Of a stretch of 10,693 nt of DNA, positions 8,903 to 10,693 are shown one piece after another (position 1 is the stretch's first letter; every line of letters begins with the position of its first letter). The notes below the pieces were generated by a model, which was not told where the DNA came from, did not search any database, and saw only the letters and a list, made by a program, of their open reading frames with translations. The translations under genes and the position numbers were made by a program. Origin of the DNA: Gammaproteobacteria bacterium (GTDB taxonomy: Bacteria; Pseudomonadota; Gammaproteobacteria; Pseudomonadales; Pseudohongiellaceae); assembly GCA_007571115.1 (NCBI GenBank), contig RKSA01000025.1, positions 1 to 10,693 on the forward strand, written 5' to 3'.

Positions 8903-8908
8903 CCTCTT
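8903..8908 (-). promoter_or_regulatory. Ribosome binding site of the acyltransferase
   Basis: AAGAGG on the minus strand sits 5 bases (TTTTT) before the ATG at 8897. It is the clearest Shine-Dalgarno in the window and supports that start. Confidence 0.55.
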
Positions 8909-8940
8909 GGATTGCGGTTTTTCACAATGGTTGATAATCG

Positions 8941-8969
8941 AATGCCTGCCAAATTTTGATGAAGGCATT
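8941..8969. repeat. Hairpin in the 100-bp hydroxylase-acyltransferase gap
   Basis: AATGCCT (8941-8947) pairs with AGGCATT (8963-8969) across a 15-base AT-rich loop. A T-rich tract (TTCTTGATTTT) follows on the plus strand only, whereas both neighbouring genes read on the minus strand, so it is not a normal terminator for them. It might attenuate read-through or be chance in AT-rich DNA. Confidence 0.25.
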
Positions 8970-8997
8970 TTCTTGATTTTAGCCAACATAACACTCG

Positions 8998-9876
8998 TCA
9001 TCTCAACTTGTCTTCGCTATTGTCGTGCATCTCGTTGTGACTGGATTTCCGTGGCTTGCGCAGAAGAGCCAGCCAGCCATCATTTTTAACGATATCGTAG
9101 CAATCTTGAAATGGCTGATAGTGCTGAACAACGATGTTATTGCTGTAACCTGCTAACCCGAAATTGCCAGGCACTTCTTCTTTCGGGTAATAGGCAGTGC
9201 CAAATATCCAATCCAAGAAATTAAACTCGGCAGAGAAATTTTTATCGATGGCTCCGGGATTATTCGAATGATGCCATCGGTGATACTTTGGATTGCTCAT
9301 GAAGTATCCAAGCCAGTGAGGGCTTGAAATGTTTCCATGGCCATAACGCCCCCAAAAATCATTCAAAGCAACAAAAAGAAATACGATTCCTGGGTCTGGT
9401 TGGAAATATGTGACCAAACACAAGTAGGGAGCAGCAAATAGCGTTTTATCGAAAATATGAAAGCGACTAGTCGAAAAAGAATCCAGGTTCAAAGAACTGT
9501 GGTGAACTTTATGAAATTGCCAGAGCATTGGAACTTTGTGGCAAGCATAGTGGGCAACATAAAACGTGACGTGCCCAAAAAGCAGTACGCATAGGACATT
9601 GACAGACCAGTGAGCATCGGCCAGCGAACCACGAAGAAACGGCCCCTCCCCTCCGCGCTCTTGAGCATACGCGACTAGCCACGCGGAAAAGGAAGCGTTC
9701 AAGAAAGTCCACAAATGCGCTCTATGATAAGTATGGATAAGGTCATTGATCATGCCGGGCCTGAAGAATTTCTGCTCTCTTTGAGGAAATATCCTTTCCA
9801 AGACAGGGATAATCCAAATCCAGCCCCATAAAGCGAGCATGTGAAAAATTTCTTGTGTTGCTGATGAAATAGGCAC
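8998..9876 (-). CDS. Fatty acid hydroxylase / sterol desaturase superfamily membrane protein
   Basis: It belongs to the membrane-bound di-iron fatty acid hydroxylase superfamily (PF04116), which hydroxylates or desaturates lipids using O2. Counting from the chosen GTG, all three histidine boxes are intact: HYACH (H109, H113), HKVHH (H122, H125, H126) and HRWHH (H199, H202, H203), with additional H140 (RFHIFD) and H180 (YGHGN). Several hydrophobic segments surround them, the first near residue 13-25. The lipid substrate is unknown. The GTG at 9876 is preferred because GAGG (9885-9888) lies 8 bases upstream and the product begins VPISSATQEIFHML. A longer ATG frame from 9999 adds 41 Pro/Arg/Lys-rich residues of different base composition with no ribosome site; the ATG at 9840 is a third option. 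The coding region is AT-rich relative to its surroundings (23 G+C in the 60 bases at 9421-9480). It may be co-transcribed with the acyltransferase 100 bp downstream. Confidence 0.92.
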   Translation of the reverse strand: MPISSATQEIFHMLALWGWIWIIPVLERIFPQREQKFFRPGMINDLIHTYHRAHLWTFLNASFSAWLVAYAQERGGEGPFLRGSLADAHWSVNVLCVLLFGHVTFYVAHYACHKVPMLWQFHKVHHSSLNLDSFSTSRFHIFDKTLFAAPYLCLVTYFQPDPGIVFLFVALNDFWGRYGHGNISSPHWLGYFMSNPKYHRWHHSNNPGAIDKNFSAEFNFLDWIFGTAYYPKEEVPGNFGLAGYSNNIVVQHYQPFQDCYDIVKNDGWLALLRKPRKSSHNEMHDNSEDKLR

Positions 9877-10261
9877 CTTGGTTACCTCGAAGGGATCACT
9901 GAAGCGCCCTTTGCGTTTGACTGGAAGATCGCTGGCTTGGTTGCGAGTTCCCGGCTGCTTCCATGGCGAAATCCTGGGACTAGCTCTTGTCGGTGCCATC
10001 GATCACGTGGGTAGCCCCCTGTCCCGTTTTCTGCTCTTTTGCGCTGGCTGCGAATTGCTCCGCGCACGGTGTTCAAGAAGATGCCAGTAGCTGACGTGCA
10101 ATAGTTCATTCTGGGCGGCTCCTCGACAGTGCCGGTGTGAACACTGGACAGGCCATTGGCCCTCGGGTTGGTTTTGCGGCAGTCTCGATAGTGAAATGGT
10201 GAGTCATGGACTTGTGCCTCACGTCACGCTGGGCAGAGAAACTACCACAGTTGGGGTAGCT

Positions 10262-10276
10262 TGGGCCAGCGGCCCA
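10262..10276. repeat. Short GC-rich hairpin
   Basis: TGGGCC (10262-10267) and GGCCCA (10271-10276) form a perfect 6-bp stem with loop AGC. There is no T-run after it on either side. Its role is unknown; it may be chance in GC-rich DNA. Confidence 0.3.
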
Positions 10277-10357
10277 GTGCTGTTGCTCAGGATTTCCCCT
10301 GGCCACCAGCCGGGGAGGGCTGTCCAAACCCTGCTCATGCTACAATCGTCAGATCGA

Positions 10358-10374
10358 TCAAGTTGCGAACTTGA
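10358..10374. promoter_or_regulatory. 17-bp inverted repeat, possible operator or leader hairpin
   Basis: TCAAGTT (10358-10364) and AACTTGA (10368-10374) are perfect inverted copies around GCG. The site lies 95 bases before the prenyltransferase ATG and 12 bases after a TACAAT -10-like hexamer (10341-10346), a plausible place for a dimeric regulator to bind. No regulator gene is in the window. The evidence is symmetry and position only. Confidence 0.35.
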
Positions 10375-10468
10375 CTGCCAAGCTACAGCACGAGCAGCTT
10401 GGGATGACTTCATCTTGAACGAGTTCGTCGTGCATTCCACGACCGTTGCTGGAGGGCCGACCGAATCG

Positions 10469-10693
10469 ATGCACGATGACGCCGACATTCACCTGTTCGT
10501 CGACCTCGACGGGACCTTGATCCGCACCGATTTGCTGCTTGAATCGCTGTTGCGGCTAATCCGGCGCAATCCGCTGTGCTTGGCAGCCATCCCTTTCTGG
10601 CTGTGCAAGGGGCGCGCCTGGCTGAAACGGCAGCTTGCCGAGCGAGTCGCGATCGACCCGGCGAGGCTTCCGTACAACGGGGAGCTGCTCGCC
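10469..10693 (+). CDS. HAD hydrolase-UbiA prenyltransferase fusion, N-terminal fragment cut by window edge
   Basis: Seventy-five codons are visible and the frame runs off the window. The N-terminus HLFVDLDGTLIRTD carries HAD motif I (D12, D14, G15, T16). The following FWLCKGRAWLKRQLAERVAI and LPYNGELLA closely match what I recall of the start of HAD-UbiA fusion proteins, in which a HAD phosphatase domain precedes a UbiA-type polyprenyl transferase. Relatives include decaprenyl-phosphate phosphoribosyltransferases, which make lipid-linked pentose precursors for cell-envelope glycans. The prenyltransferase half is outside the window, so the fusion call rests on the N-terminus alone. The ATG at 10469 was chosen because the HAD motif follows at once; GGAGGG (10451-10456) lies 12 bases upstream, slightly far. 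The frame is open upstream, with alternative starts GTG 10430 and ATG 10337. Base composition is GC-rich like gcvP (36 G+C in the 60 bases at 10441-10500). Confidence 0.88.
   Translation, partial: MHDDADIHLFVDLDGTLIRTDLLLESLLRLIRRNPLCLAAIPFWLCKGRAWLKRQLAERVAIDPARLPYNGELLA

Larger units (their letters stand above)
9877..10468. other. 592-bp stretch without a convincing gene between divergent genes
   Basis: Base composition returns to GC-rich here. Short open frames exist on both strands (for example minus 10106-10327 and 9882-10109), but their products show no family I recognise. No tRNA, transposase or repeat array is seen. The stretch holds small inverted repeats (10132-10147, 10262-10276, 10358-10374) and a lone TACAAT -10-like hexamer at 10341-10346 without a good -35. 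It should contain the promoters for the hydroxylase (minus) and prenyltransferase (plus) genes. It could also be decayed coding sequence at the edge of an insertion. Confidence 0.5.

Noticed and set aside
8898..8997. Possible promoter between hydroxylase and acyltransferase (TTGGCA or TTGACG with TAAAAT)
   Set aside because: No pair combines acceptable hexamers with 16-18 bp spacing; AT-rich DNA gives such matches by chance.
9882..10327. Two short minus-strand frames (9882-10109 and 10106-10327) in the gene-free stretch
   Set aside because: Their ends overlap by 4 bp, which looks operon-like, but the products show no domain, no good ribosome site and no hydrophobic pattern. Kept only as possible decayed sequence.

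Overview
The window looks like a chromosomal stretch of a GC-rich Gram-negative bacterium, most likely a betaproteobacterium. This rests on the recognisable proteobacterial-type GcvP, the HAD-UbiA fusion at the right edge and the overall base composition. I cannot fix the genus; a Rhodocyclales-like organism is a guess.

Layout from left to right. (1) 1-2667 (+) is the 3' nine-tenths of gcvP, the P-protein of the glycine cleavage system, whose start lies outside the window. (2) 2696-6444 (-) is a two-gene unit converging on gcvP. It holds an 812-residue membrane protein with an internal spermidine-synthase-like Rossmann domain, joined by an ATGA overlap to a 437-residue multi-spanning protein that resembles a GT-C type glycosyltransferase. 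(3) 6461-7687 (+) is a second GT-C-like membrane protein, divergent from the previous unit with only 16 bp between start codons. (4) 7728-8897 (-) is an OafA/YrhL-type acyltransferase-3, and 8998-9876 (-) is a fatty-acid-hydroxylase/sterol-desaturase superfamily di-iron protein. Both are visibly richer in A+T than everything around them. (5) 9877-10468 holds no convincing gene but has some small inverted repeats. (6) From 10469 (+), GC-rich DNA resumes with the N-terminus of a HAD-UbiA prenyltransferase fusion, cut by the window edge.

How the genes might work together (inference): apart from gcvP, every gene encodes a membrane or membrane-lipid-associated enzyme. HAD-UbiA fusions are related to enzymes that make polyprenyl-phosphate-linked pentose donors. 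GT-C proteins use polyprenyl-phosphate sugars, acyltransferase-3 proteins O-acylate surface glycans and lipids, and the hydroxylase family oxidises lipids. The region may therefore be a cell-envelope glycan or lipid modification locus. The acyltransferase and hydroxylase look like a later, horizontally acquired insert. No mobile-element gene, tRNA, rRNA or CRISPR array was seen.
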